Notes: generated by a model from the sequence alone, not told the origin. A stretch of 64,000 bases of DNA from Streptomyces nigrescens (GCA_024349765.1 AP026073.1:5208001-5272000); one strand, 5' to 3'; positions 16,619 to 25,452 are shown, numbered from the stretch's first letter. A program made the numbers and translations.

Positions 16619-17920
16619 TCAAACAGCCCGTAGCGCCGCCGCGAGGGCTTCCGCCCCCGCCTCCGCCTCCGCCACCGTCAAAGACATCGGCGGGGCGATC
16701 CGCAGCGCCGCGCCGCCCTGGCCGCCCTTGCCGACCAGGAGGCCGCGTTCGCGGGCGGCCTCCAGGACCTGGGTGGCGGCTTCCGGGGACGGGACGTCCG
16801 TGCCGGGGTGGACCAGCTCGACGCCGATCATCAGGCCCCGGCCGCGTACCTCACGGACCACGTCGAGGCCGGCCGCGACCGCCCGTAGGCGCTCGATGAG
16901 CAGGCCGCCGACCCGTCGGGCGTTGCCCTGGAGGTCGTGTTCGAGGAGGTAGGTGAGGTTGGCCAGGCCGGCGGCCATCGTGACGGGGCTGCCGCCGAAG
17001 GTGGAGATGGAGTTGGCGGGCATCGCGTTCATGACGTCGGCGCGGGCCACCACCCCGCCGATGGACATGCCGTTGCCGATGCCCTTGGCGAACGTGAGCA
17101 GGTCCGGCGGGCCGTTGTCCGCGTGGGCCTGCCAGCCCCAGAAGTGGTCGCCGGTGCGGCCCCAGCCGGTCTGCACCTCGTCGCTGATCCAGAGGATGCC
17201 GTGCCGGTCGAGGACCTCGCGGAAGGCGGCGTAGAGGCCGTCCGGCGGCAGGGTGAAGCCGCCGACGCCCTGGACCGGTTCGGCGATCAGCGCGGCGACG
17301 CCGCCGGCCGCCTGCTGGAGCATGTCCTCCAGGTCGGCGACGCAGGCCGCGATGTACGCCCGGTCGTCCAGGCCGGCGTAGGGGCCGCGGCTGCGCACCC
17401 CGCCGTGGACGTAGAGCGTCTGGAGGGGCGAGAGGCTGGTCGGCGACCAGCTGGTGTTCCCGGTGACGCCGACGGTCGAGAAGGACCGGCCGTGGTAGCT
17501 GTTGCGCATCGCCAGGATCTGGTTGGAGCGGCGGTGATTGGTGGCCAGCAGGAGGGCCGCGTCGTTGGCCTCGGTCCCCGAGGTGGTGAAGAAGACCCGG
17601 GCGTCGGGGATGCCGGAGAGCGCCGCGATCCGCTCGGCCAGCTCGATCATGGGCCGGGAGAGGTAGAGCGTCGAGGTGTGGATGATGCGGCCGGCCTGTT
17701 CGCCGACGGCCTTGGTGACCTCGGGCAGCGCGTGGGCCGTCATGGTGGTGAGGATGCCGCCGAAGAAGTCGAGGTAGCGGTTGCCCTCGGCGTCCCAGAC
17801 GTACCGGCCCTCGCCGTGGGTGAGCTCCAGGGGCCGCTCGTAGTAGAGGCTGAGCCAGGAGGGCAGCACGGCCTGGTGGCGGGCGTGCAGCTCCGCCGCG
17901 TCATGGGGGTGGTGGGTCAC
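16619..17920 (-). CDS. Class III aminotransferase (beta-alanine/4-aminobutyrate type)
   Basis: A 433-residue PLP enzyme of the acetylornithine/4-aminobutyrate/beta-alanine aminotransferase group. Visible are FFTTSGTEANDAALLLA (phosphate loop), SYHGRSFSTVG, WISDEVQTGWGRTG (Asp-Glu near the pyridine nitrogen) and LLTFAKGIGNG, with Lys279 forming the Schiff base. Given its partner hydrolase it most likely converts beta-alanine, or the 2-methyl form from thymine, to malonate semialdehyde. The GTG at 17920 overlaps the hydrolase TGA by four bases (GTGA), so the pair is translationally coupled. Substrate choice is inferred from context. Confidence 0.9.
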   Translation of the reverse strand: MTHHPHDAAELHARHQAVLPSWLSLYYERPLELTHGEGRYVWDAEGNRYLDFFGGILTTMTAHALPEVTKAVGEQAGRIIHTSTLYLSRPMIELAERIAALSGIPDARVFFTTSGTEANDAALLLATNHRRSNQILAMRNSYHGRSFSTVGVTGNTSWSPTSLSPLQTLYVHGGVRSRGPYAGLDDRAYIAACVADLEDMLQQAAGGVAALIAEPVQGVGGFTLPPDGLYAAFREVLDRHGILWISDEVQTGWGRTGDHFWGWQAHADNGPPDLLTFAKGIGNGMSIGGVVARADVMNAMPANSISTFGGSPVTMAAGLANLTYLLEHDLQGNARRVGGLLIERLRAVAAGLDVVREVRGRGLMIGVELVHPGTDVPSPEAATQVLEAARERGLLVGKGGQGGAALRIAPPMSLTVAEAEAGAEALAAALRAV

Positions 17921-18759
17921 GGCTGCACCAGCCCGTCGTAGGCGTCGGGGCGGCGGTCGCGGTAGAACGCCCACTGCTGGCGGACCTCGTCGATCAGCGC
18001 GAAGTCCAGGTCGCGGACGACCAGTTCCTCCTTGGAGTCGCTGGCGACCTCGCCGACGAACTGGCCGCGGGGGTCGACGAAGTAGCTGGTGCCGTAGAAG
18101 TCGTTGTCGCCGTACTCCTCGACGCCGACCCGGTTGATCGCCGCGATGAAGTACTCGTTGGCGACCGCGGCCGCGGGCTGCTCCAGCTTCCACAGGTAGG
18201 CGGACAGGCCGCGGGAGGTGGCGGAGGGGTTGTAGACCAGCTGGGCGCCGTTCAGGCCCAACTGCCGCCAGCCCTCCGGGAAGTGGCGGTCGTAGCAGAT
18301 GTAGACCCCGACCTTGCCGACGGCGGTGTCGAAGACCGGCCAGCCGGTGTTGCCCGGTTTGAAGTAGTACTTCTCCCAGAATCCCTTGACCTGCGGGATG
18401 TGGTGCTTGCGGTAGCTGCCCAGGACCGTGCCGTCGGCGTCGATGACGGCCGCGGTGTTGTAGTAGAAGCCGGACTGCTCGACCTCGAAGACCGGGACGA
18501 CGATGACCATGCCGGTTTCGCGGGCGAGTTCCCGCATGCGCCGTACGGTCGGGCCGTCGGGCACCGGCTCGGCCCAGCGGTAGTGCTCCGGCTCCTGGAC
18601 CTGGCAGAAGTACGGAGCGTTGAAGACCTCCTGGAAGCCGATCACCTTCGCGCCCTGCGCGGCCGCCGCCCTGGCGTATTCCTCGTGCTTCGCGATCATC
18701 GATTCGGTGTCGCCGGTCCAGGTCGCCTGGACCAGTGCGGCACGCACAACATCGGCCAT
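17917..18759 (-). CDS. Nitrilase-superfamily hydrolase, probable beta-ureidopropionase
   Basis: A 280-residue carbon-nitrogen hydrolase. The catalytic triad is clear: Glu44 (GFQEVFNAPYFCQ), Lys118 (YRKHHIPQ) and Cys155 (VYICYDRHFPEGWR). The HHIPQ and CYDRHFPE blocks are typical of N-carbamoyl-beta-alanine amidohydrolases, which release beta-alanine, CO2 and ammonia from the product of HydA. It is first gene of a two-gene operon with the aminotransferase, so three successive steps of reductive pyrimidine breakdown lie in this region. A TCTAC-GCGT-GTGGA motif 45 bp upstream matches one at the hydA1 promoter, suggesting common control. A D-carbamoylase role is the alternative. Confidence 0.88.
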   Translation of the reverse strand: MADVVRAALVQATWTGDTESMIAKHEEYARAAAAQGAKVIGFQEVFNAPYFCQVQEPEHYRWAEPVPDGPTVRRMRELARETGMVIVVPVFEVEQSGFYYNTAAVIDADGTVLGSYRKHHIPQVKGFWEKYYFKPGNTGWPVFDTAVGKVGVYICYDRHFPEGWRQLGLNGAQLVYNPSATSRGLSAYLWKLEQPAAAVANEYFIAAINRVGVEEYGDNDFYGTSYFVDPRGQFVGEVASDSKEELVVRDLDFALIDEVRQQWAFYRDRRPDAYDGLVQP

Positions 18760-18803
18760 GAGCTGCTCCCTCGTCCGTAAGTCAGCCTGCAGCCCACGCG
18801 GGA

Positions 18804-18817
18804 TCTACGCGTGTGGA
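18804..18817. promoter_or_regulatory. Operator-like motif upstream of beta-ureidopropionase gene
   Basis: TCTAC-GCGT-GTGGA, a 5-4-5 near-palindrome with one mismatch, lies 45 bp upstream of the minus-strand hydrolase. It shares 12 of 14 bases with the reverse complement of the motif upstream of hydA1 (14994-15007). Confidence 0.5.
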
Positions 18818-18893
18818 GGTGACCGTAGGCCCCGCCATGGGCGCTGGCAAGACCATCTCCAGCGTGGCGCGTCCGCAGCGGAACGGCGATTTC

Positions 18894-18921
18894 GACAGGC
18901 AATCTTGCAAGTTTGCCTGTC
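18894..18921. promoter_or_regulatory. Nested palindrome, probable MarR operator overlapping promoter
   Basis: GACAGGCA-at-CTTGCAAG-tt-TGCCTGTC is a perfect 28-bp palindrome with perfect 8-bp outer arms and an inner palindromic CTTGCAAG. It ends 20 bp before the MarR ATG and overlaps a candidate -35 (TTGCAA, 18905-18910). With TACGGT after an 18-bp spacer, transcription would begin at or next to the ATG, so the mRNA is probably leaderless. Binding by the adjacent MarR protein is the obvious inference. Confidence 0.75.
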
Positions 18922-18940
18922 GATCTCGTACGGTGGCGGC

Positions 18941-19372
18941 ATGCCGGACAAAGAACAGGAGCGGCTCGCGACGGACCTGCGGGCGGCCCTCTCCCAGCTG
19001 ATGCGCCATCTGCGTGTGGCTTCGTCGGACGGCGAGTTCACGCCCTCCCAGCGCGCCGCGCTCTCCCGGATCGAGACCGACGGTCCGGCCACGATCGCGG
19101 CGCTGGCCCGCGCCGAGCTGGTCCGGCCGCAGTCGATGCGGCTGACCGTCGGCGCGCTGGAGGAGCGGGGCATCCTCGCCCGCAGCCCGCATCCGACGGA
19201 CGGCCGTCAGGTGGTCTTCTCGCTCACCGAGGAGGGCCGCCGGCTGATCCACGCGGTACGCCAGGCCAAGCACAACTGGCTCGCCGTGGCGATCGCCGAC
19301 CGGCTGACCCCCGAGGAGCAGCAGACCCTGACCGAGGCGACCGGGCTGATACGGCGGCTGACGCAGGAATGA
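18941..19372 (+). CDS. MarR family transcriptional regulator
   Basis: A 143-residue MarR protein: dimerisation helix, a winged helix-turn-helix with TIAALARAELVRPQSMRLTV as recognition region, and the wing motif RSPHPTDGRQVVFSLTEEG. MarR proteins usually repress a neighbouring efflux or detoxification gene and release on binding small aromatic or lipophilic ligands. I chose the ATG at 18941, 20 bp after a 28-bp palindrome that is its likely operator. The stop codon overlaps the start of the downstream exporter (ATGA), so the regulator and the exporter are co-transcribed and autoregulated. The ligand is unknown. Confidence 0.9.
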   Translation: MPDKEQERLATDLRAALSQLMRHLRVASSDGEFTPSQRAALSRIETDGPATIAALARAELVRPQSMRLTVGALEERGILARSPHPTDGRQVVFSLTEEGRRLIHAVRQAKHNWLAVAIADRLTPEEQQTLTEATGLIRRLTQE

Positions 19373-20868
19373 CCGATTCCGCGTCCAGGGAAGGGGCCGG
19401 CGCCCGCGCGGCGGACGCCTCGCCGGCCCGCTCCGCCCGGCCCGCGCGCCCCGACGACCGGGCCTTCGGCGCGCGGCTGATGGCGCCGCTGCTGCTCGGC
19501 TCGCTGCTCAATCCCGTCAACTCGACGATGATCGCCACCTCGTTGGTGGCCATCGGCCGGGACTTCCGCGTCGGCGCCGCGGACACCGCCTGGCTGGTCT
19601 CCGCGCTCTACCTCTCCAGCGCGGTGGGCCAGCCCTGCATGGGGCGGCTGGCCGACCGGATCGGACCGCGCCGGGTGTTCCTCGCCGGAACGCTCACCGT
19701 CTGCGCGGCGGGGCTCATCGGGGCGCTGGCGACCGGCTTCACCCTGCTGGTCGTCTCCCGGGCCGTGCTCGGCATCGGTACCGCGGCGGCCTATCCCGCC
19801 GCGATGGCCCTGCTGCGCGCCGAGTCCCGCCGGCTGGGCCGGCCCACGCCCCGGTACGTCCTGGGCCGGCTGTCGCTGGCCACGCTGGGCAGCGCGGCGG
19901 TCGGTCCCACGCTCGGCGGGCTACTGGTCGCGACGGCGGGCTGGCGCGCGGTGTTCGCGGTCAACGTCCCGCTGGCGCTGCTGGCCGGGGCGGGGGCGCT
20001 GGCCTGGCTGCCGGGGGACGGCCGGCGCGGTGGTGCACGTGATGGTGAACGGGGCGGTGGACGGAGCGCCGCCGTCGGGAGCGCCGGGCCCGGCGGCGGT
20101 TCGCTCGACCCGCTGGGCATCGGGCTGTTCGCCGGCGCGCTGACCTGCGCGATGTTCTTCCTGCTGCGGTTGCGGGACCCGCAGTGGCTGCTGCTGGCGC
20201 CGACCGCCGTGCTGGGCGCCGTCCTGGTGTGGTGGCAGTTGCGCCATCCGGAGCCGTTCATCGATCTGCGGATGCTCGCCCGCAACCGCCCGCTGGTGCT
20301 GACGTATCTGCGGCAGGGGCTGACGTACCTGGTCATCTACTGCGTGCTCTACGGCTTCAGCCAGTGGCTGGAGGAGGCGCACGGCTACTCGTCCTTCCAC
20401 GCCGGACTGGTCATGCTGCCGATGTCCGGCGCGGCCGCCCTCTGCTCGATCGTGGGCGCCCGGACGAAGGGCATCCGCGCGCCGCTGACCGTCGCCGCGG
20501 GCTGTCTCACCGCCGGCAGCGCGGTCTTCTCGCTGCTCCACGGGACCAGTCCGCTGCTGGTGCTGCTGTGCGCGGGGGCGCTCTTCGGCATCCCGCAGGG
20601 CCTGGCCTCGACCGGCAACCAGGCGGCGGTCTACGCCCAGGCCCCGGCCGACGGCGTGGGCGCGGCGGCCGGGCTGCAGCGCACCGCCCAGTACCTCGGC
20701 GCGATCACCGCCTCCAGCCTGATCGGGCTGCTCTACGGGCAGCAGGCCGCGGACCCCGGGCTGCACCGGATCGCCCTGATCGGCGTCGTCCTGGGCCTGT
20801 TGCTGATCGTCCTGACCGCCGCCGACCGGACGCTGCGCCGCGGCGGCACCACCCCGACCGACGGCTAG
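19369..20868 (+). CDS. MFS drug exporter (DHA2/EmrB-QacA type)
   Basis: A 499-residue major facilitator with an N-terminal Ala/Arg/Pro-rich cytoplasmic tail of about 35 residues. NPVNSTMIATSLVAIGRDF followed by WLVSALYLSSAVGQPCMGRL is the first-helix and motif A region (GRLADRIGPRRVFLAG). About 14 helices can be drawn, as expected for DHA2 drug:proton antiporters, although the typical motif C is weak. A Gly-rich charged loop occurs mid-protein (GDGRRGGARDGERGGGR). The ATG at 19369 overlaps the MarR stop by four bases. It probably exports the ligand sensed by the MarR protein. Confidence 0.88.
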   Translation: MTDSASREGAGARAADASPARSARPARPDDRAFGARLMAPLLLGSLLNPVNSTMIATSLVAIGRDFRVGAADTAWLVSALYLSSAVGQPCMGRLADRIGPRRVFLAGTLTVCAAGLIGALATGFTLLVVSRAVLGIGTAAAYPAAMALLRAESRRLGRPTPRYVLGRLSLATLGSAAVGPTLGGLLVATAGWRAVFAVNVPLALLAGAGALAWLPGDGRRGGARDGERGGGRSAAVGSAGPGGGSLDPLGIGLFAGALTCAMFFLLRLRDPQWLLLAPTAVLGAVLVWWQLRHPEPFIDLRMLARNRPLVLTYLRQGLTYLVIYCVLYGFSQWLEEAHGYSSFHAGLVMLPMSGAAALCSIVGARTKGIRAPLTVAAGCLTAGSAVFSLLHGTSPLLVLLCAGALFGIPQGLASTGNQAAVYAQAPADGVGAAAGLQRTAQYLGAITASSLIGLLYGQQAADPGLHRIALIGVVLGLLLIVLTAADRTLRRGGTTPTDG

Positions 20869-20950
20869 ATCCGGCCACCGGTCACTCGTCTCACCCGTGC
20901 CACACCAACCTCACCGATGTCCTCAACCCCTCTACGTACAAGGAGTGTTC

Positions 20951-21505
20951 ATGTCCGTCACCATCCTCGACCCGCAGACCGCCCTGGTCCTGATCGACCT
21001 GCAGAAGGGGATCACCGGGCTGCCCGTCGTCCCGGTGCCCGCCGCCGACGTCGTCGGGCGGGCCGCCCGGCTGGCCGCCGCGTTCCGCGCCCGGGACCTG
21101 CCGGTCGTCCTGGTGAACGTCACCGGCGGCGCACCCGGCCGTACGGAGTTCCCGTCGGGTGGCGGCACGCCGCCGGCCGACTGGGCGGAGCTGGTGCCCG
21201 AACTGGACCGGCAGCCCGGCGACCTGACCGTCAGCAAGCAGCGGTGGGGCGCCTTCCACGGCACCGGGCTGGACCGGGAGCTGCGCGACCGCGGGGTGAC
21301 CCAGATCGTGCTGGCCGGCATCGCCACCAGCATCGGCGTGGAGTCCACCGCCCGCGCCGCGCACGAGCACGGCTACCACGTCACCCTGGTCACCGACGCC
21401 ATGGCGGACCTGGACGAGGCGGCGCACCGCAACAGCCTGGAGAAGGTCTTCCCGCGGCTGGGCGAGACCGGCACCACCGAGGCGGTCCTCACTCTCCTCG
21501 GCTGA
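20951..21505 (+). CDS. Isochorismatase-family cysteine hydrolase
   Basis: A 184-residue protein of the isochorismatase/nicotinamidase fold. ALVLIDLQKGI supplies the catalytic Asp, SKQRWGAFHGTGLD the Lys region, and GIATSIGVESTARAAHEHGY sits at the position of the nucleophile block. That block usually holds a Cys after the GIATS or GxxTxxCV stretch; here the corresponding site reads S-I-G-V, so catalytic cysteine and activity are uncertain. AGGAG lies six bases before the ATG. It follows the MFS gene by 82 bp and may belong to the same detoxification unit. Its 3' end overlaps the convergent amidase gene by 17 bp. Confidence 0.8.
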   Translation: MSVTILDPQTALVLIDLQKGITGLPVVPVPAADVVGRAARLAAAFRARDLPVVLVNVTGGAPGRTEFPSGGGTPPADWAELVPELDRQPGDLTVSKQRWGAFHGTGLDRELRDRGVTQIVLAGIATSIGVESTARAAHEHGYHVTLVTDAMADLDEAAHRNSLEKVFPRLGETGTTEAVLTLLG

Positions 21506-22985
21506 CCACGGCGCCGTCGACCCGGGCCGGGTGGGCGGGCGGCCGGTGCTCGTACCAGCGGAGTTCGGCTTCGAGCTGGGCGGCCAGCGAGATCAGCCGC
21601 GGCTCGCCGTGGGCCGGGCCGAGGAGCTGGGCGCCCAGCGGCAGGCCGTCCGCGCTGAACCCGGCCGGCACGCTCACGCCCGGCCAGCCGAGGACGTTCC
21701 ACGGCCAGGCGTACGGGCAGGCCGCGATCATGGCCTGATCCGTGCGCCAGCCGCTCATCTTGGCGAGGGTGCCGATGCGCGGCGGCGGGGTCGCGGTGGT
21801 GGGCGTGAGCAGGACGTCGTAGGGGCCGAACAGGGCGCCGACGCGCTGCTGTTGGCGCCTCTCGGCGGCGCGGGCGCGGCGCAGCACGGGCCCGCTCAGC
21901 AGCCGGCCCAGCCGCGCCGACCCCCGCGTCCGGCGGTCCAGCAGGGAGCGGTCGGGGACCCGGGCGGCCCACTCCCCCACCCCGACCGTGGCCCGCGGGA
22001 CGAAGGCCAGCCCCACCAGCCCGTAGTCCGGCTCGGCCTCCTCGACGAAGTGGCCGAGCCGGACCAGGGTGCGGGCCACGTCGGTGACCGCGGCCCGGAC
22101 GTCGGGGTGCAGTGGTTTGCGGGTGAAGGTGGTGGCCGCCTTCCAGGACAGCGCGATCCGCAGCCGGCCCGGGTCGCGGCGGACCGCTTCGTGGGCCGCG
22201 ATGGCGGGCGGGCGGTGCAGGTCGCCGGCGTGGTTGCCGGCGGCCACGTCCAGCAGCAGCGCCGCGTCCTCGACCGTACGGGCGAGCGGGCCGATGCCGG
22301 TGATCCCCTGGAACGCCTCGGGGTCCGGCCAGGTGGAGATGCGGCCGCGCTGGGGTTTGATGCCGACCAGGTGGGACCAGGCGGCGGGGATCCTTACCGA
22401 GCCGGCGCCGTCGGTGCCGAGGGCCGCGGCCACCAGGCCGGCGGCGACCGCGGCGGCCGAGCCGCCGGAGGATCCGCCCGGGGTGTGCGCGAGGTTCCAG
22501 GGGTTGCAGGTGTTGCCGAAGGCCGGGCCCTCGGTGAACGGCCACTGGCCCAGTTCGCAGGCGTTGGTCTTGCCGACGATGACCGCGCCGGCCGCGCGCA
22601 GCCGCCGGACCACCTCCGAGTCGCGCTCCTTCGGCGGGAATTCACCGGCGCAGCCGAACGCGGTGGGCTCGCCGGCCACGTCGGTGTCGTCCTTGACGGC
22701 GACCGGCACGCCGAGCAGCGGCAGCCGCTCGCCGGCGGCGAGTCTGCGGTCGGCCTCGGCGGCCTCCGTGAGCGCCGCCTCCGGGCGTACCCGCCGGAAG
22801 GCGTTGACGGTGCCCTGGGTGGCCTCGATGCGCTCCAGCGAGCGCCGGACCAGCGCGGTGGAGGTCACGCTGCCGGCGGCCAGCGCCCGGGACTGCTCGG
22901 CGAGCCCTTCCAGTTCCCCGGCCGCGGTCCCGGTGCGCCGGGCCGGGGCCCCGGTCGCACTGTCCTGGCTCTCGTCAACGCTCAC
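21489..22985 (-). CDS. Amidase (amidase signature family)
   Basis: A 498-residue amidase signature enzyme. The Ser-cisSer-Lys triad is visible as VPVAVKDDTDVAG (Lys) and HTPGGSSGGSAAAVAAG (cis-Ser and nucleophile region), followed by DGAGSVRIPAAW. Family members hydrolyse varied amides and include allophanate hydrolase-like, indoleacetamide and glutamyl-tRNA amidotransferase A relatives. It is a stand-alone gene, so not a GatCAB subunit. The C-terminal part (LGWPGVSVPAGFSADGLPLG) is intact. It converges on the isochorismatase gene with a 17-bp overlap. Substrate unknown. Confidence 0.87.
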   Translation of the reverse strand: MSVDESQDSATGAPARRTGTAAGELEGLAEQSRALAAGSVTSTALVRRSLERIEATQGTVNAFRRVRPEAALTEAAEADRRLAAGERLPLLGVPVAVKDDTDVAGEPTAFGCAGEFPPKERDSEVVRRLRAAGAVIVGKTNACELGQWPFTEGPAFGNTCNPWNLAHTPGGSSGGSAAAVAAGLVAAALGTDGAGSVRIPAAWSHLVGIKPQRGRISTWPDPEAFQGITGIGPLARTVEDAALLLDVAAGNHAGDLHRPPAIAAHEAVRRDPGRLRIALSWKAATTFTRKPLHPDVRAAVTDVARTLVRLGHFVEEAEPDYGLVGLAFVPRATVGVGEWAARVPDRSLLDRRTRGSARLGRLLSGPVLRRARAAERRQQQRVGALFGPYDVLLTPTTATPPPRIGTLAKMSGWRTDQAMIAACPYAWPWNVLGWPGVSVPAGFSADGLPLGAQLLGPAHGEPRLISLAAQLEAELRWYEHRPPAHPARVDGAVVSRGE

Positions 22986-23268
22986 GCTGCGTGCCCTCCC
23001 TGGGACCGCTCATTCGAACGAACGGTCCCAGGAGGCTAATCGGCGCCGCCGCGCCCATCAACGACGCCGCGCGGGACGGTACATCGACGACACACGGACG
23101 GCACACAGCGGCCGCGGGACGGCGGTGGCGTGACGTTCCGGACATCCGGCGGACATCCCGGGCGGTGGTGTACGACGGGACGACGGCGGGCCGGCGGAGC
23201 CGCTGTCCGCGGGCGTCCGGTGCCCCGCCCTCGAACACGCGGGCGGGCAGCCGCTACGCTCCCCGGCC

Positions 23269-24012
23269 ATGGATGACACCCTGCTGCTCCTGACCGTGGC
23301 GGCCGCGGCCCTCGTCGTGGGGCTGGTGGCGGGCTGGGCCGGCCAAGCGGCCGCGGCGCGCCGGAAGCTGGCCCGCGAACAGAGCTTCTTCGGGCTGCCG
23401 GGCGGTTCGGAGTGCGTGCTGGTCACCCACCGCGACAGCTCCTCGCCGCACTGGTCGATCCCGCGCCATGACGCGCTGGCGCTGCTGGGGCTGGCCGCGG
23501 TGGTCGAGAACTGCGGTGCGCACCCGGAGGTGGCCCCGCACGACACCGGGCTCCAGGGGTTCGGGGCGCGCACCGAGTTCTGCGTCGGCGACCCCACCGC
23601 GCACCGCCGGCTGGCGGCCCATGTGGCCAGTCTGCTGCCGGGGGTCGCGGTGCACCCGGGCGACGAGTCCGGGGCCGGCCGCGGCACCTTCACCATCGGC
23701 GGTACGGCGTACCGGATGGAGCCGGGGGCGGTGGAGTACGTGCTGCTGGCCCGGCTGACGGCGGGCGAGGGCGGCCGTCCGGTGTTCCTGGCGGCCGGGC
23801 AGCGTCCGGTCACCCACCGGGCCGCGGTCCGCCATCTCGTCCGCAACCGGGCCCGGCTGGCGCGCCGGCACGGTGCCGACGGCCAGTTCTGCCTGCTGCT
23901 GAAGGTGGTCAACTCGCAGGCGTACGGGCCGGACGTGGTCGAGCTGGTCGCGGACGTCACCAAGGCCGCGACCGCGCCGGCGGAGCCGAAGGGGCATCGG
24001 GCGGCGGTCTGA
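23269..24012 (+). CDS. Membrane-anchored hypothetical protein
   Basis: A 247-residue protein that I do not recognise. It starts with one hydrophobic segment (LLLLTVAAAALVVGLVAGWA) and then has a soluble domain of about 210 residues with regular alpha/beta character (SECVLVTHRDSSSPHWSIP, FCLLLKVVNSQAYGPDVVEL). The anchor is followed by AAARRKLAR, so the body may be cytoplasmic. It is in normal codon use and stands between the amidase and the ChaA gene, the latter about 100 bp downstream on the same strand. No catalytic motif is evident. Confidence 0.7.
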   Translation: MDDTLLLLTVAAAALVVGLVAGWAGQAAAARRKLAREQSFFGLPGGSECVLVTHRDSSSPHWSIPRHDALALLGLAAVVENCGAHPEVAPHDTGLQGFGARTEFCVGDPTAHRRLAAHVASLLPGVAVHPGDESGAGRGTFTIGGTAYRMEPGAVEYVLLARLTAGEGGRPVFLAAGQRPVTHRAAVRHLVRNRARLARRHGADGQFCLLLKVVNSQAYGPDVVELVADVTKAATAPAEPKGHRAAV

Positions 24013-24109
24013 GCGCGGTGCCGCGGCGGGCTTGAGAGCGGTGCCGCGGCGGGCCTGAGAGCGGTGCTTTTGCCGGGATATGTCCGGCTGATCTGCGAAG
24101 CTCGTCGGC

Positions 24110-25210
24110 ATGATCGCATCTCTCCGTTCGCCCCTCCTGCACTGGACGACGGTGGTGCCGGTGCTGGCGGCGGTGCTGCTGGTCCTGACGTGGGGGCGGT
24201 CGCTCCCGCCCCCACTGATCGGGCTGGTGTCGTACTTCCTGGCCGGGGCGGTGCTGTCCGCGGTGCACCACGCGGAGGTGATCGCGCACCGGGTGGGCGA
24301 GCCGTTCGGGTCGCTGGTGCTGGCGGTCGCGGTGACCGTCATCGAGGTGGCGCTGATCGTCACGTTGATGGCGGACGGCGGGGAGAAGAGCGCCGCGCTG
24401 GCCCGGGACACCGTCTTCGCGGCGGTGATGATCACCTGCAACGGGATCGTCGGGCTGTGTCTGCTGGTCGGCGCGCTCAAGCGGAAGGTGGCCGTCTTCA
24501 ACGCCGAGGGGACCGGGGCCGCGTTGGCGTCGGTCGCGACGGTGGCCGGGCTGAGCCTGGTGCTGCCGACGTTCACCACGTCCACGCCGGGCCCGCGGTT
24601 CTCCACCCCGCAGCTGGTCTTCGCGGCGCTGGCCGCGCTGGTGCTCTACGGCCTGTTCGTGACCACCCAGACGGTCCGGCACCGGGACTACTTCCTGCCG
24701 GTGACCTCGTCCGGCGAGGTGATCGACACCGAGGACCATGCCGACCCGCCGACCGCGCGGGTCGCACTGCTCAGCCTGGGGCTGCTGGCGCTGGCGCTGA
24801 TCGCGGTGGTCGGGCTGGCCAAGGGGGTGTCGCCGGCCATCGAGTCCGGGGTGGCCGCGGCCGGTCTTCCGTCGTCGGTCGTGGGCATCGTGATCGCGCT
24901 GCTGGTGCTGCTGCCGGAGACCATCGCGGCGGTCCGCGCGGCCCGCCGCGACCGCGTGCAGACCAGTCTGAACCTCGGTCTCGGCTCGGCGATGGCCAGC
25001 ATCGGCCTGACCATCCCCGCGGTCGCGCTGGCCACGATCTGGCTGCCGGTGCCGCTGGTCCTGGGCCTGGGGGCCAGCCATATGGTGCTGCTCGCGCTGA
25101 CCGTGATCGTGGGAACCCTGACGGTGATCCCCGGCCGGGCCACCCCGCTGCAGGGCGGCATCCACCTCACCCTGCTGGCCGCGTACATCGTGCTGGCGGT
25201 CAGCCCGTAG
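24110..25210 (+). CDS. chaA: Calcium/sodium:proton antiporter ChaA
   Basis: A 366-residue cation antiporter of the CaCA superfamily. Two repeated acidic membrane motifs are visible: VAVTVIEVALIVTLM in the first half and LLVLLPETIAAVRAARRDR in the second, the E-containing alpha-1/alpha-2 type repeats of ChaA. About 11 membrane helices span the protein with a hydrophilic loop near residue 205 (SGEVIDTEDHADPP), where ChaA proteins carry an acidic loop. It exchanges Ca2+, Na+ or K+ for protons at the cytoplasmic membrane in salt or alkaline stress. Confidence 0.88.
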   Translation: MIASLRSPLLHWTTVVPVLAAVLLVLTWGRSLPPPLIGLVSYFLAGAVLSAVHHAEVIAHRVGEPFGSLVLAVAVTVIEVALIVTLMADGGEKSAALARDTVFAAVMITCNGIVGLCLLVGALKRKVAVFNAEGTGAALASVATVAGLSLVLPTFTTSTPGPRFSTPQLVFAALAALVLYGLFVTTQTVRHRDYFLPVTSSGEVIDTEDHADPPTARVALLSLGLLALALIAVVGLAKGVSPAIESGVAAAGLPSSVVGIVIALLVLLPETIAAVRAARRDRVQTSLNLGLGSAMASIGLTIPAVALATIWLPVPLVLGLGASHMVLLALTVIVGTLTVIPGRATPLQGGIHLTLLAAYIVLAVSP

Positions 25211-25452
25211 GCCCGTCGGGCGCCCCGCGTTCGGTGGTACCGCGCCCGCATCGAGCCGTGAGCCACGCGGACCGCAGGCGCGAGGCGGCGGCCGGCGGCC
25301 GGCGGCCGGCGGCCGGCGGCCGGCTTCGACCCCGTCACCGAACGATCACAAAAAGGTACCAATGGGTGAGAACGGTCACTTCGCAGCGCGTTGCTCTCCC
25401 CTATGGTTTACCGTTCAATTGGAAGCGGCGCCGAGCGCCCTCCCCCAAGCTG
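25211..25452. repeat. Intergenic region with GGCGGCC tandem tract
   Basis: About 240 bp between convergent genes. Near 25285-25325 the heptamer-like unit GGCGGCC is repeated in tandem five or more times. A short AT-richer stretch near 25395-25425 follows. No gene is supported. Confidence 0.55.
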
